64,000 nucleotides of DNA, taken from positions 73,494,024-73,558,023 of the forward strand of contig NC_092044.1 in the NCBI RefSeq assembly GCF_003086295.3, written 5' to 3'. The stretch's first letter is position 1; each line of letters opens with the position of its first letter. A program made the translations under genes and the position numbers. A model generated the notes under the pieces. That model searched no databases and was not told the DNA's origin. It saw only the letters and a program-made list of their open reading frames with translations. The DNA comes from Arachis hypogaea. Taxonomy: Eukaryota; Streptophyta; Magnoliopsida; Fabales; Fabaceae. Shown piece by piece: positions 23,038 to 34,825 of this stretch.

Positions 23038-23047
23038 GGGAGGTTGT

Positions 23048-24643
23048 TGATGAGCGGATAATTTATACGCTTTTTGGCATTGTTTTTAGTATGTTTTAGT
23101 TAGTTTTTATTATATTTTTATTAGTTTTTATTTAAAATTCACTTTTCTAGACTTTACTATGAGTTTGTGTATTTTTCTGTGATTTCAGGTATTTTCTGGC
23201 TGAAATTGAGGGACCTGAGCAAAAATCTAATTCAGAGGCTGAAAAGGACTGCAGATGCTGTTGGATTCTGACCTCCCTGCACTCGAAGTGGATTTTCTGG
23301 AGCTACAGAAACCTAATTGGCGCGCTCTCAATTGCGTTGGAAAGTAGACATTCTGGGCTTTCCAGCAATATATAATAGTCCATACTTTGCCTGAGATTTG
23401 ATGGCACAAAAATGGGAGTTAAACGCCCAAACTGGCACAAAAGCTGGCGTTTAACTCCAAGAAAAGTCTCTACACATAGAAGCTTCAATGCTCAGCCCAA
23501 ACACACACTAAGTGGGCCCGGAAGAGAATTTTTATATCATTTACTCATTTTTGTAAACCCTAAGCTACTAGTTCTCTATAAATAGGACCTTTTTGCTATT
23601 GTATTATCATCTTTGGATCAATTTAGATCTTAAGATCATCTTTGGACGTTTAGTTCTTAGATCATGGGGGCTGGCCTCACAGCCATGCCTAGACCTTGTT
23701 CTTATGTATTTTCAACGGTGGAGTTTCTACACACCATAGATTAAGGTGTGGAGCTCTGCTGTACCTCGAGTATTAATGCAATTACTATTGTTCTTCCATT
23801 CAATTCAGCTTATTCTTGTTCTAAGATATTCATTCGCACTCAAGAACTTGATGAATGTGATGATTATGTGACGCTCATCATCATTCTCACTTATGAATGC
23901 GTGCTTGACAACCACTTCCGTTCTACAAGCAAACAAGGCTTGAGTGGATATCTCTTGGATTCCTTAATCAGAATCTTCGTGGTATAAGCTAGAATTGATG
24001 GCGGCATTCTTGAGAATCCGGAAGGTCTAAACCCTGTCTGTGGTATTCTGAGTAGGATTCAAGGATTGAATGACTGTGACGAGCTTCAAACTCGCGATTG
24101 TGGGGCGTTAGTGACAGACGTAAAAGAATCATTGGATTCTATTCCGACATGATCGAGAACCGACAGATGAATAGCCGTGCTGTGACAGAGCGCGTTGAAC
24201 ATTTTCACTGAGAGGACGGGACTGTAGCCATTGACAACGATGATGCCCAACATACAGCTTGCCATGGAAAGGAGTAAGAAGGGTTGGATGAAGACAGTAG
24301 GAAAGCAGAGAGACGGAAGGGACAAAGCATCTCCATACGCTTATCTGAAATTCTCACCAATGAATTATATAAGTATCTCTATCTTTATTTTATGTTTTAT
24401 TCATCTTTTAATCATTAATCCTCCATAACCATTTGAATCCGCCTGACTGAGATTTACAAGATGACCATAGCTTGCTTCATACCAATAATGTCCGTGGGAT
24501 CGACCCTTACTCGCGTAATGTTTATTACTTGGATGACCCAGTGCACTTGCTGGTTAGTTGTGCGAAGTTGTGATAAAGAGTTGAGATTGCAATTGAGCGT
24601 ACCATGTTGATGGCGCCATTGATGATCACAATTTCGTGCACCA
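23048..24643 (+). repeat. F1 5' LTR (copy B)
   Basis: The LTR runs from TGATGAGCGG to GTGCACCA, 1596 bp. GGCGTT words are reduced to one intact pair near 23410-23457. TATAAATA lies near 23577. U5 hairpins are at 24505-24520 (CCTTAC/GTAATG) and 24538-24553 (CCAG/CTGG around TGCACTTG). A primer-site echo TGGCGCCATT lies at 24611. Confidence 0.9.
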
Positions 24644-24649
24644 AGTTTT

Positions 24650-24667
24650 TGGCGCCGTTGCCGGGGA
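24650..24667 (+). other. primer-binding site of B, exact tRNA-Asp type
   Basis: TGGCGCCGTTGCCGGGGA lies 6 bp after the LTR. Confidence 0.9.
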
Positions 24668-26156
24668 TTGTTCGAGTTTGGACAACTGACGGTTCATCTT
24701 GTTGCTTAGATTAGGTATTTTTCTTCAGAATTTTTAAGAATGAATTCTAGAGTTTCAAGGTGATGTTTTCATCATCACCAAAGCTGATTGATTTTCATCA
24801 ATTTAGCTCTTGAATGTAATGTCCTACTGAAGCTTGGCTAGCCGTGTCTAATCTTTTTAGACTAAAGCTTTAGACTAACATTGCATGATTCCTGGAATTC
24901 TCATTAAGAATTTTGAATCCTTTATTTTACTTCTCCATATAATTTTCGAAAAATCCAAAAAAAATTATAAAATCTTAAAATCAAAAATATTTATATGTTT
25001 CTTGTTTGAGTCTAATGTCTAATTTTAAGTTTGGTGTCAATTGCATGTCTTTATTCTTCTAATTTTCGAAATTTACATGCATTATGTTCTTCATTGATCT
25101 TCAAGTTGTTCTTGATGATTTCCTTGCTCTGATCTTTAAATTCTCTTGTCTTGAGTGTTTTGTTGTTTCTCATATGCATTCTCAACTTGTTAGTGTCAAT
25201 AGTATACAAACTTCTAAGTTTGGTGTCTTGCATGCATTGTTTATTTGATTTTAGTTGCATTTTGATTATTCCTCATCATTAAAAATTCAAAAAAATTCTT
25301 AATTTGTGTTTTTCTCAAGTCAATAATACAGAGAATTGAAGATTCAGAACATGCAGCAGAGGAATTACACAGAAAAAGCTGGGTGTTCAAAACGCCCAGT
25401 GAAGAAGGAAAACTGGTGTTTAAACGCCAGCCAGGGTACCTGGCTGGGCGTTTAACGCCCAAAAGGGTAGCATTTTGGGCGTTAAATGCCAGAATGGATA
25501 CCATTCTGGGCGTTTAACGCCAGGATGGCACAAGAGGGAAGATTTTGTTTTTAATTCAAATTTTTTTTCAAGTTTCCATAATTTTTCAAAATCAAATCTT
25601 TTTCAAACCATATCTTTTCAATCATATATTTTCAAAATCAATTTCTTTCCTTTTTCAAAAATACTTGCTAACAATTAATGATTTGATTCAACATTTCAAG
25701 TATGTTGCCTTTTCTGTTGAGAAAGGTTTAATGTCTGAATCATATCTTTTAAATTTCTTGTTAGCCAAGTCATTAATTTTAAAAATCAAATCCTTTTAAA
25801 TTGTTTTTCAATCATATCTTTTTAAAACCATATCTTTTCAATCATATCTTTTTAATCACATTTTTTTCAAAATTAAGTTTTCAATGATATCTTTTTGATT
25901 TCTAATTTCAAAATCTTTTTCAAAAATCACTTTATTTCTTTTCCAACTTTAATTTTCAAAAATTCTTTCCCTCTTCTCACATCCTTCTATTTATGGACTA
26001 ACACTCCTCCTTAATGCACAATTCGAACTCTATCCCTCTTGATAAGTTCGAATTCTTCTACCTCCTCCTTCTATTCTTCTTTTCCTCTGACACCTCAAGG
26101 AATCTCTATACTGTGACATAGAGGATTCCATATTTTCTTGTTCTCTTCTCTTTCAT
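24668..26156 (+). other. F1 B leader, non-coding
   Basis: No gene is seen. It holds AAGTTTGGTGT motifs (near 25028 and 25216), a GGCGTT word array (25380-25524), and a long T-rich stretch of TTTTCAA and CATATCTTTT words (25540-25960). The leader of copy C (58073-61114) has the same order. Confidence 0.75.
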
Positions 26157-27803
26157 ATGAGCAGGAGCAAAGACAAAAGCATTCTTGTTGAGGCTGACCC
26201 TGAACCTGAAAGGACCTTGAAGCAAAAGCTAAGAGAAGCTAAAGCACTACTCTCTGTAGAAGACCTAACAGAAATCTTCAAACAAGAAGAAGACATGGCA
26301 GCCGAAAACAACAACAATGCCAACAATGCAAGGAAGGTGCTGGGTGACTTTACTGCACCTACTCCCGACTTCTATGGGAGAAGCATCTCTATCCCTGCCA
26401 TTGGAGCAAATAACTTTGAGCTTAAGCCTCAATTAGTTTCTCTAAGGCAACAGAATTGCAAGTTCCATAGACTTCTATTGGAAGATCCTCATCAGTTTTT
26501 AGCTGAATTCTTGCAAAGCTATGACACTGTCAAGACCAATGGGGTTGACCCTGAGGTCTACAGACTTATGCTATTCCCTTTTGCTGTAAGAGACAGAGCT
26601 AGGATATGGTTGGACTCACAACCTAAAGAAAGCCTGAACTCTTGGGAAAAGCTAGTCAACGCCTTCTTGGCAAAGTTCTTTCCACCTCAAAAATTGAGTA
26701 AGCTTAGAGTGGAAGTCCAAACCATCAGACAGAAGGAAGGTGAATCCCTCTATGAAGCTTGGGAAAGATACAAACAATTGATCAGAAAGTGTCCTTCTGA
26801 AATGCTTTCTGAATGGAGCATCATAGGTATCTTCTATGATGGTCTGTCTGAACTGTCCAAGATGTCATTGGATAGCTCTGCTGGAGGATCTCTTCATCTG
26901 AAGAAGACGCCTGTAGAAGCTCAAGAACTCATTGAAATGGTTGCAAATAACCAATTCATGTACACTTCTGAAAGGAATCCTGTGAACAATGGGACAAATC
27001 AGAAGAAAGGAGTTCTTGAGATTGATACTCTGAATGCCATATTGGCTCAGAACAAAATATTAACTCAGCAAGTCAATATGATTTCTCAAAGTTTGTCTGG
27101 AATGCAAGCTGCACCAAGCAGTACTAAGGACGCTTCATCCAAAGAAGAAGCTTATGATCCTGAGAACCCATCAATGGAAGAGGTGAATTACATGGATGAA
27201 CCCTATGGTAACACCTATAATCCTTCATGGAGAAATCATCCAAATCTCTCATGGAAGGATCTATAGAGACCTCAACAAGGTTTCAACAACAATAATGGTG
27301 GAAGAAACAGGTTTAGCAATGGCAAGCCTTTTCCATCATCTTCTCAGCAACAGGCAGAGAATTCTAAGCTGAGCCACTCTGACTTAGCAACCATGGTCTC
27401 TGATCTAATCAAAACCACTCAAAGTTTCATGACTGAAACAAGATCCTCCTTTAGAAACTTGGAGGCACAAGTGGGTCAGCTGAGTAAGAAAGTTACTGAA
27501 CTCCCTCCTAGTACTCTTCCAAGCAATACAGAAGAGAATCCAAAAGGAGAGTGTAAGGCCATCAACATGGCCGAAATTAGAGAGGAGGAAGAAGCAGTGA
27601 TCGCCACTGAGGATGACCTCAATGGACGTCCACTGGCCTCCAATGAGTTCCCTAATGAGGAACCATGGGAATCTGAGGCTCAAGAGATTCCATTGGATTT
27701 ACTTCTGCCATTCATGAGCTCTGATGAGTATTCTTCATCTGAAGAGGACAAAGATGTCATTGAAGAGCAAGTTGCTAAGTACCTTGGAGCAATCATGAAG
27801 CTA
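26157..27803 (+). pseudogene. gag polyprotein of F1 (copy B), one in-frame stop, 3' truncated
   Basis: This is the capsid-type structural protein of an Athila-like Ty3/gypsy element. It starts MSRSKDKSILVEADPEPER, which copy C shares. Residues 55-270 carry the Retrotrans_gag pattern: LMLFPFAVRDRARIWLDSQP, FLAKFFPPQK, ESLYEAWERYKQL, FYDGL and SSAGGSL. The following region is Gln/Asn/Ser-rich and then acidic, with DEYSSSEEDKD near the end. A TAG at 27264-27266 replaces a glutamine codon of copy C; the frame then continues to the junction at 27803. I see no zinc knuckle. Confidence 0.85.
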
Positions 27804-28252
27804 TAGCTTGGCATTATCCTCCAGTAGGATCTTGTGCATGCATCTGGCTGGGCTAATGCCCTTAAAATCACTAATGGACCACCCAAGAGCTGTGTTGTGT
27901 GTCCTTAGCACCTGAATTAGTGCTTTCTCTTCTTGTGGCTCTAAAGCAGAGCTTATGATTATAGGAAAAGTGTTACCTTCTCCTAGAAACGCATATTTCA
28001 GGGATGGTGGTAATGGTTTGAGCTCAGGTTTTGGAGGTTTCTCCTCTTCTTGAGGAGTTTTCAGAGGTTCTTTTATTTCCTCGGTTACCTCTAGATTAGG
28101 CTGAACATCTTTAAAGATGTCCTCTAGCTCTGATTCGAGACTCTCAGCCATACTGATCTCCTTTACCAGAGAGTCAATAATATCAACTCTCATGTAGTCC
28201 TTTGATGTGTCTGGATGCTTCATTGCTTCAACAACATTCTACCTAAACTCAT
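27804..28252 (-). pseudogene. inverted fragment of an F1 pol (protease-RT linker)
   Basis: The minus-strand frame (28223-27807 and flank) corresponds to the stretch between protease and RT in the minus F1 copy (about 52590-53035): MKHPDTSKD, SLESELEDIFKDVQPNL, the Pro/Glu-rich PQEEEKPPKPELKPLPPSL, and SPARCMHKILLED. It has no catalytic motif of its own. It is joined head to head with the gag of copy B and cut at the other end by an F5 LTR preceded by CTCAT. Confidence 0.8.
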
Positions 28253-29729
28253 TGATAAACCCCATTTTGATGGTTTATCTTGTATTAATTTTAAGAGATT
28301 TTATCACCTTTTACCCACATTTATCCATTGAAATAGCATGGTTTTATAACTTCTCCTTTAATTGTGCTTAAGAGTGAAAATATGCTTTTTAGGACTTAAA
28401 ATAGCTAAATCTAATTCTCCTTGATTCCATTAGATGCCTTGATATGTTTGTTAGTGATTTCAGATTGAAAAGGCTAGGAATGGATCAAACGAGTGAAGAG
28501 AGAAAGCATGCAAAGTGGAGAAATCATGAAAAGTCAAAGAAGTTGAACTCGCCCATGGACGCGCACGCGCACCTGGCGCTTGCGCGCACCTTGCGAATCA
28601 CCCCATGGACGCGTACGCGTGCTGTGCGCGTACGCGTCGGTGCTGGTTTATGATTTTTTAATGAAAACGTGACCAACGAATTCTCAAGGGTTGTGGGTCC
28701 CAATTCCAACCAACTATGGCGCCTAAGCTGCTATTTAAAGCCAAGGATTAAAGAGCAAAGGGAGATTAGTTCATTTTCACTCATTAGGATTAGTTTAGAA
28801 GTAGTTTCTAGAGAGAGAAGCTCTCACTTCTCTCTAGGATTAGGATTAGGATTAGGTTTAGTTCTTAGATCTAGGTTTTCATTCATTCATTCTTCTACTT
28901 CTACTTCTCAATTCCTTGTTGTTAGATTCATTCTTCTTCTATTCTTTTATTGTAATTTCCTTTATGTTGTTCTTGCATTTTGTTGTAGATCTACTATTGT
29001 TCCTTCCATTTTCTTTCAATTCAATAAAAGGTAATTCATAATAATTGTTCTTCTTTGCTTTTCTATTGTTGATCTTTTGCCTTTGTAGTTAGATCTCTCT
29101 TTAATTCTTGCAATTTATGTTGTTTACTTTTATTGCCTTTTATGTGTTTGTTGAAATGCCTCTTCTAGATATAGTATAGATTTTGTCCCTCTTGGCCTAG
29201 GTAGAGTAATTAGTGATAATTGAGTTATCTAATTCCTTTGTTGATTGGTAATTGGAGAGATTGCTAATTGGTTTGGAGTGCACTAAAGCTAGTCTTTCCT
29301 TGGGAATTGGCTAGGACTTGTGACTCAAGTCAATTCATCCACTTGACTTTCCTTTATTTAGTAAGGGTTAACTAAGTGGTAGCAATGAACAATTCTCATC
29401 ACAATTGAGAAGGATAACTAGGATAGGACTTCTAATTTTCATACCTTGCCAAGAGCCTTTTATAGTTGTTAGTTTATTTTCATTGCCATTTACTTTTCAT
29501 GCTTCTTATCCAAAACCCCAAAACACATTTCTAACCAATAACAAGGCACTTTATTGTAATTCCTAGGGAGAACGACCCGAGGTTTGAATACTTCAGTTTA
29601 TAAAATTAGGGGTTTGTTACTTGTGACAAACAATCTTTTGTATGAAAGGATTATTGCTTGGTTTAGAAACTATACTTTACAACGAGAATTCATTAGTGAA
29701 ATTCTAAACCGTTAAAAATCCAATCATCA
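28253..29729 (+). repeat. F5 5' LTR
   Basis: The LTR starts TGATAAACCCC with a terminal hairpin (GATAAACC at 28254-28261, GGTTTATC at 28272-28279) and ends CAATCATCA, 1477 bp. ACGCG words lie at 28555-28645 and a TATTTAAAG box near 28731. A GGATTA triplet repeat lies near 28846. The U5 lacks the CCGG hairpin of the other families. Confidence 0.9.
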
Positions 29730-29732
29730 AAA

Positions 29733-29750
29733 TGGCGCCGTTGCTGGGGA
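29733..29750 (+). other. primer-binding site of F5, tRNA-Asp type (1 mismatch)
   Basis: TGGCGCCGTTGCTGGGGA lies 3 bp after the LTR. The single change is C to T. Confidence 0.85.
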
Positions 29751-29898
29751 ATTGCAATAGTGTTATGTTATTGGTTATTGTATATATGTGAATATTGTGA
29801 ATAGCTTGCTTTTTAGATTGCTTGTTAGTTTTTGCTAGTCTTAGTATTTTGTTTCATTATTTCTTATTAGTTTTTGTTTCTTATTTTCTCTTGCTACC

Positions 29899-31561
29899 AT
29901 GAATTCTCATTTTGGCTATGAGTGTGATTACAATTATGTTGTAGATGATAAGAGCTACAATGAGGATGTGCATCAAGGATGGGACAATCAAAGGTGGGAG
30001 GAACGATGCGCATATGATCAATCTTCATGGCAACAACCCCCACCAATGCACTATGAAGAAGAGCCATTTTTTGATGCATATCAATCCAATGGCTATGGTG
30101 AATCTCCTTGTGATTTTCAAGAACCACCACCATATGCCTATGAGTCATATCCTCAATATGAACCTCGACCACACTCACAAGCCTATTTTCAACAAACACC
30201 TCCATATGACCATGATCCTTACCCACCAGACCAACCTCCTTTTGAACCATATGAGCCATACATGGAACCACAATTCCAAGATTACTACTCCCAAGAACCA
30301 CCTCAATACACACCACCACCTTACCAAGAAGAACCACCTTCCTATAATGAACCCTTTCTCCAAGACAATGAACCCTCTTATCCACTCCAATTCTCAATGG
30401 ATGAAATCCTTAGCCTTATACTTTAAGGGCAAGGAAAAATGCAAAGGGAGACACTAGAATTTATGGCTACCTTGACCAAGGTAGTAAGCATTTTAGCCTC
30501 CCCAATGCTTGAGCACTCAAAGCACTCCCATGGTCACATGTGGAGAATCAATTAAAGAGCATGGCATGAAGGAGAGATTGGAAACCTCGATGGAAAATGA
30601 GGAATGCCACTTTGTATTAGAACAATTGGAGAAGCCTATGATTATTGAAGAAAAGGAAGAAGTGGTTGAAGACTTAGGAGATGCGGAACTTCAATGGGAA
30701 GCTAAAATCAAAGAAAACCCCTCCAAGAAGAGTAAATTTGATGTTGAGGAGGAATGTGCATAACCTCCGAGGCATATTCTATATGAAGACTTGGAGAAAA
30801 TGAAGCAAGAATTGAGTTTCCTTGGTGATGAAGATCATGCATCCAATCTTCTTGGTGAAGAATCCTTTGAATTTGAAGAACCTTCTCCCAATGAATTTAA
30901 AAGTGATATGGAGGTAGATTTCTCTCAACCTCCCATTTATGACTTGAGTGATGGAGAAGAGTTAGATGAAGTTGATGAACAAAGGATTGAGAATGAAGAA
31001 GTTTGTTAAAAGGTGGAGGCAATCAAGGACGAAAACAAGGGAGTGGAGCTTACTAGCACATTGGAAATACCTCTCCCCAAGCCACCACCAACCACTCTCT
31101 CATTCAAGTGGGTAAATTCCTTATACTCAAGCTTTATTATTCCCCTTGAATATGGTTTGCTTGAAATAGATGGTCAACTTAGATATATTTGTGGCTTTAA
31201 GAGTAAAAAGGAGATGGTTTGTGGTTGGAAGCATCATCCTAGGTTCATTATGGTCACATGTCCAAAGCTTGATAGCAAAGGTTGGTGTATAACTAGTGTA
31301 CATGGGTCTAGAAGGATGTTTGGTCACTTTGTTGAGAATTCACCTTGCTCACCACCCACATGGATTAATGATAATCAACTTGGAGATGGGTGTGAAGACA
31401 AAATATGGGATCCGGGAAAACATGAGGATCAACATTGGGAGCCCATGGTTTGTGAAGAACTCCATCAAAGCTTGGAGATATTAATCTTGAATGATGGAGC
31501 TTATTGGAAGTCCAAGAATTGGTGGAAGTTCCAAGATGAGTACAAGCACAAGCCACCTTGA
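29899..31561 (+). pseudogene. F5 accessory protein in the gag position (unknown function), broken
   Basis: A start ATG lies 150 bp after the primer site. The N-terminus (about 165 residues) is rich in Tyr, Pro, Gln and Glu (QEPPPYAYESYPQYEP). An acidic, Glu/Lys-rich middle follows, then a C-terminal region of about 170 residues. That region shares FKWV, PLEYGLLEIDGQLR, CG.KSK..MV.G, RF.MV.C.KL, SRRMFG, ENS.C.PP, DGC..K.WDPG and a final W..YKHKP with the F2 protein. Defects: TAA at 30424-30426, a frame change near 30490-30508, TAA at 30761-30763 and TAA at 31007-31009. The last part (31013-31561) is open. I do not recognise the family; the conservation across two LTR families is the main sign that it once mattered. 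Confidence 0.7.
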
Positions 31562-31609
31562 GAGAAGCTTCCCATAAGTCCAACTTAAGGACAATAAACA
31601 AAAGTGCTA

Positions 31610-31627
31610 GGTGGGAGACAACCCATC
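31610..31627 (+). other. post-ORF hairpin (GGTGGG/CCCATC, loop AGACAA)
   Basis: It lies about 50 bp after the accessory-ORF stop, identical in stem and loop to the F2 copy at 8437. Confidence 0.55.
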
Positions 31628-31831
31628 ATGGTAACTTCTTTTCATTTTCTCTTTTTGTAAATATTGGTAAAATTAGTTTAATTTTGTGTTTTGTTTAGTT
31701 AGTTGAGTATATTTGGTAGTTTAGTATGTTAAATAAGGTTTTATGTTGTTTTGGTAGCTGTTTGGAGGTTTGGAATGCTTGGATTGGTGCAAAAACATAG
31801 CAAAAAAAAATTTTTGAAAAACAAAGCACCA

Positions 31832-32090
31832 TCCACGCGTATGCGCACCGCGCGCGTACGCGTGCATCAAGCGTTTTCGACCATCCACGCGCATGCGTAC
31901 ATGGCGCGTACGCGTGGATTAAGAAGTTCCACATTCCATACATTTTCCAGAAAGTTGTGCTTACGCCGCGCCAACGTTGTGCCTCTGGCACAAACACCAC
32001 TTGCGCGCACGCGCACATGACGCGTACGCGCCACTCTCGAAATAAGCCATCAACGCGCGCGCGCCATGCGTGCGTACGCGTGGATGTCCT
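31832..32090 (+). repeat. ACGCG-type word array (F5 tail)
   Basis: Words such as CGCGCGTACGCGTG, GGCGCGTACGCGTGG and ACGCGCGCGCGCC are spaced irregularly. The units differ from those of F2 but share the ACGCGT core. Confidence 0.8.
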
Positions 32091-34501
32091 TTCTGCCATC
32101 CATTTCTCTTCTTTTCCACTTTCCATTTCTTTCCTTCTCCTTTCTTCTTCCCTTCTTCTACCCCTCATCCAACACTTCCAAACACCATGGATAACCATTT
32201 ATTTTAGTTAGTTAATTAGTTAGTTAGTTAGTTTGTTAGATAGCTTTAGTTTAGTTTTTATTTTATTTTCTCCATTTTCGTTATAAGTGTTGGCTTATTG
32301 ATCTTGTTTACTACACATTGTTGCCTCTTATTGCCTAAATGCTATTTTAGCATGAATATTTTTAGATAATCTTTGTTGGATTCTATGATTGAGGTTATAT
32401 TTTGCTACTTGGTTTTGAGTTTTTCATGCTTACCTTTTAAGAATACCAAGTGATGAGAATTGCATTTGAGCTTGTAACTCTTTTGAATTGCATGTTGTAG
32501 CTAGCCACCATGTGATTTGAGCCTTATTCTGTGATTAGGCAATTTCTTGATGGATGATGATGTGCATTTACCTTAATGCATTGTATTTCATGATCATATG
32601 CATCCATATGTTTTAGCTTGAATGCTTCCATGCTTCTCTAATGCTTGTTTTACCTTACAAGCTTACTTAAAGCATCTCAAGCACACTAGGATAAGTGAAG
32701 TGCATGCTTCTTTTGTGACATAACTTTTAGGCTAATGTGTGTTCTAAACCGCGCAATTTAGAATTCACACACTTATTTGTCATTCATGTCACACTAATCC
32801 ACTCACTCATTTCTAATGATTAGTACCTCATTCCAATAATGTATGCTTCCTTGTTTTTATATCTTCTCATCTTATGGTGTTATATTTTTGTTTTTCATTA
32901 ACAATGCACCACAAGCAATAATGGAAGCAAGACTAAGAACACGTAGCAATCCAGAGAGTCGCCGTACCCCCTTGCTCATCTTTTAGTGCACCGAGGATGG
33001 TGCAAACTTTTAAGTGTGGGGAGGTCGTCCGACCGATCACCGATTTTGGGTGACAAATTTCTAATCTCAACACTTTTTTGCATTTCATTCTAGGATTTTA
33101 GGATTTTTACTTGCATTTTCCTATTTTTGCATGCATATACACAATAAGCTTAGTCAAAATAATGAGATGTGTCAAGAATTCTATCTATAGGGCACCAATT
33201 GATTTGAGTGAAAACTTTTCATAGAATTTGCTTGAATTATATATCTTGTCGATCATGTTTTTGAGCTAAGAACACAAGCAAGTGAGATTTGAGCTTAATG
33301 GTGTGGTTACATCTTATAACCACTTATTTTTCCTTCTTGTGTGCATTATTCTCTTTCTATGATTGTAATCTTTGATTTGTTTGATTCTTTATGTCCATTA
33401 TTTTCTGTATTCATGCATTTATATGATTGAGGCCATCATTTCATTAGCTCACTTACCCAAATGGCCTTACCTTTTGTCTTCCTTTGTTAGCCAATTTTGA
33501 GCCTACGATTAACCCACTTGGTTCTTTAATTTAGCACATTACAAGCCTTAAAGCGGAAAACAATAAATGTCCTTATTTGGATCTTTGATTAGCTTAGGCT
33601 AGTGTGTGTGAGTATCATTCAAGTGTGGGAACCTTGGGACATTGAGTGAATAAAAGGGTAGTTTTGTATTTTTATTGAAAATATTGGGAATTGGGTACAT
33701 GCTCATGTATTGATCAAATTTATAAACCTTATGCATTGAGGTTCTTGTATATAGAAAGAAAAAAATGAGAAAAACAAAAGAAAAAGAAAAGAAAAAATAA
33801 TATGGAAAAGAAAAAGAAAAAAATAGAAAAAGAAAGAAAAAGAAATAAAAGAAAGAAATAAAAAGGGGACAAAATGCCCCAAAGTAAAGTCCAATAAAGA
33901 TCAATGCACCAGTGTTGTGAAATGAAAAGAAAATGCATGAGTATGTAAAAAAGTGAGAAATGGGTAGTTAGGTTAGAACTTAATTGTATAGGATGTCATA
34001 GGTTAGGTGGGAAGTTTAAGCTTATCAAAGATTCAAAATTCAAACTCACTTAACCATGTACGCATCCTACCTTGACCCTAGCCCCATTAAAACCAAAGAA
34101 AAGACCTCATGATACTTGTATGCATGCATGAAATATATGTTGATTGTTAGAAGAAGAACAAATCTTAGAAAGCATGATTAGAAGAGAATTGAGTGAATCA
34201 ACCCTAAACACTTGAGCAAATGGAGTGCAAATACATCCGGTCAGGGTTTGATGCTCAATTACATGTTTTCACCTATGATCATCTCTTCTCATGCAAGTTT
34301 GTAAAAATATTTAATAGCTCAACTCAATTGTGGTTTGGCATGGTTGTTAATATCTTTGGCCCTTGTGCTTATATATGTATTCTTGGGAATTGATTTATTT
34401 TGACCAAGCAACTGCATTCATGTAGATAGTTGCATATAGGTAGATTGCATTTAGTTAGTTCCATTGAATAAATGCCATACCCTTTGCTTCATTCTTAGTT
34501 T
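32091..34501 (+). other. F5 tail, non-coding
   Basis: No gene is seen. It contains a GTTA tetranucleotide run (near 32215-32240), a hairpin with stem TGCACC/GGTGCA and loop GAGGAT at 32987-33004 followed by TTTTAAGTGTGGGGAGG, and a purine run of A and G (about 33750-33875). The Phe-rich open frames on the opposite strand of the purine run are not genes. Confidence 0.7.
32987..33024 (+). promoter_or_regulatory. internal hairpin with AGGA-type loop plus purine-rich tract (F5)
   Basis: TGCACC pairs with GGTGCA around GAGGAT, then TTTTAAGTGTGGGGAGG follows. The arrangement is the same as before the 3' LTR (34502-34538) but with a different stem. It may be a second internal polypurine tract. Confidence 0.5.
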
Positions 34502-34538
34502 AAGCATGAGGACATGCTTGGTTTAAGTGTGGGGAGGT
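34502..34538 (+). promoter_or_regulatory. pre-PPT hairpin and polypurine tract of F5
   Basis: AAGCATG and CATGCTT form a perfect 7-bp stem around AGGA (34502-34519), followed by TTTAAGTGTGGGGAGGT directly before the LTR. The stem sequence differs from that of F1 and F2 while pairing and loop are kept. Confidence 0.7.
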
Positions 34539-34825
34539 TGATAAACCCCGTTTTGACTGTTTATCTTGTATTGATTTTAAGAGATTTTATCACCTTTTAC
34601 CCACATTTATCCATTGAAATAGCATGGTTTTATAACTTCTCCTTTAATTATGCTTAAGAGTGAAAACATGCTTTTTAGGACTTAAAATAGCTAAATCTAA
34701 TTCTCCTTGATTCCATTAGATGCCTTGATATGTTTGTTAGTGATTTCAGATTGAAAAGGCTAGGAATGGATCAAAGGAGTGAAGAGGGAAAGCATGCAAA
34801 ATGGAGAAATCATGAAAAGTCAAAG
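34539..34825 (+). repeat. F5 3' LTR, first 287 bp
   Basis: It matches the 5' LTR from TGATAAACCCC to GAAAAGTCAAAG and then switches to inverted F3 sequence. Confidence 0.9.

Larger units (their letters stand above)
13203..23047 (-). mobile_element. F2 element 2b (minus strand), interrupted by F4
   Basis: This inverted F2 copy has its LTR in two pieces (13210-13273 and 19120-20482), split by a complete F4 element. Internal sequence follows to 23047, where an F1 LTR begins inside the accessory ORF. The left end keeps the 7-bp spacer (13203-13209) that normally separates LTR and primer site, so this LTR has internal sequence on both sides. The 5' LTR and the N-terminal part of the ORF are missing. 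Together with 5545-11718 it forms a large imperfect inverted repeat. Confidence 0.85.
23048..27803 (+). mobile_element. F1 element B, 5' half (LTR, leader, gag)
   Basis: This plus-strand F1 element sits in the 2b accessory ORF. It has a 5' LTR, an exact tRNA-Asp site, a leader of about 1.5 kb and gag. It ends abruptly at a 12-bp palindrome (27798-27809) where an inverted pol fragment begins. The protease part, tail and 3' LTR are not attached here. Confidence 0.85.
28253..34825 (+). mobile_element. F5 element, single-ORF LTR retrotransposon, 3' truncated
   Basis: It has a 5' LTR (28253-29729), a tRNA-Asp-type primer site with one mismatch (29733-29750), an accessory ORF in the gag position (29899-31561), a non-coding tail of about 3 kb, and the first 287 bp of the 3' LTR (34539-34825). 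No gag or pol motif is seen. The 3' LTR ends at CAAAG, a pentamer also present at that point in the adjoining F3 LTR. Confidence 0.85.

Noticed and set aside
23043..23047. GTTGT as target duplication of F1 copy B
   Set aside because: The 3' end of that element is not in place, so no second copy can be compared.
24650..24667. Part of a tRNA-Asp gene
   Set aside because: Only the 18-nt 3' complement is present, always just after an LTR, so it is a primer site.
28840..28866. Telomere-like GGATTA repeat
   Set aside because: The unit is GGATTA, not the plant telomere unit TTTAGGG, and there are only three copies inside an LTR.
33599..33938. Phe/Ser-rich frames on the minus strand
   Set aside because: They are the antisense of a purine run and have no complexity.
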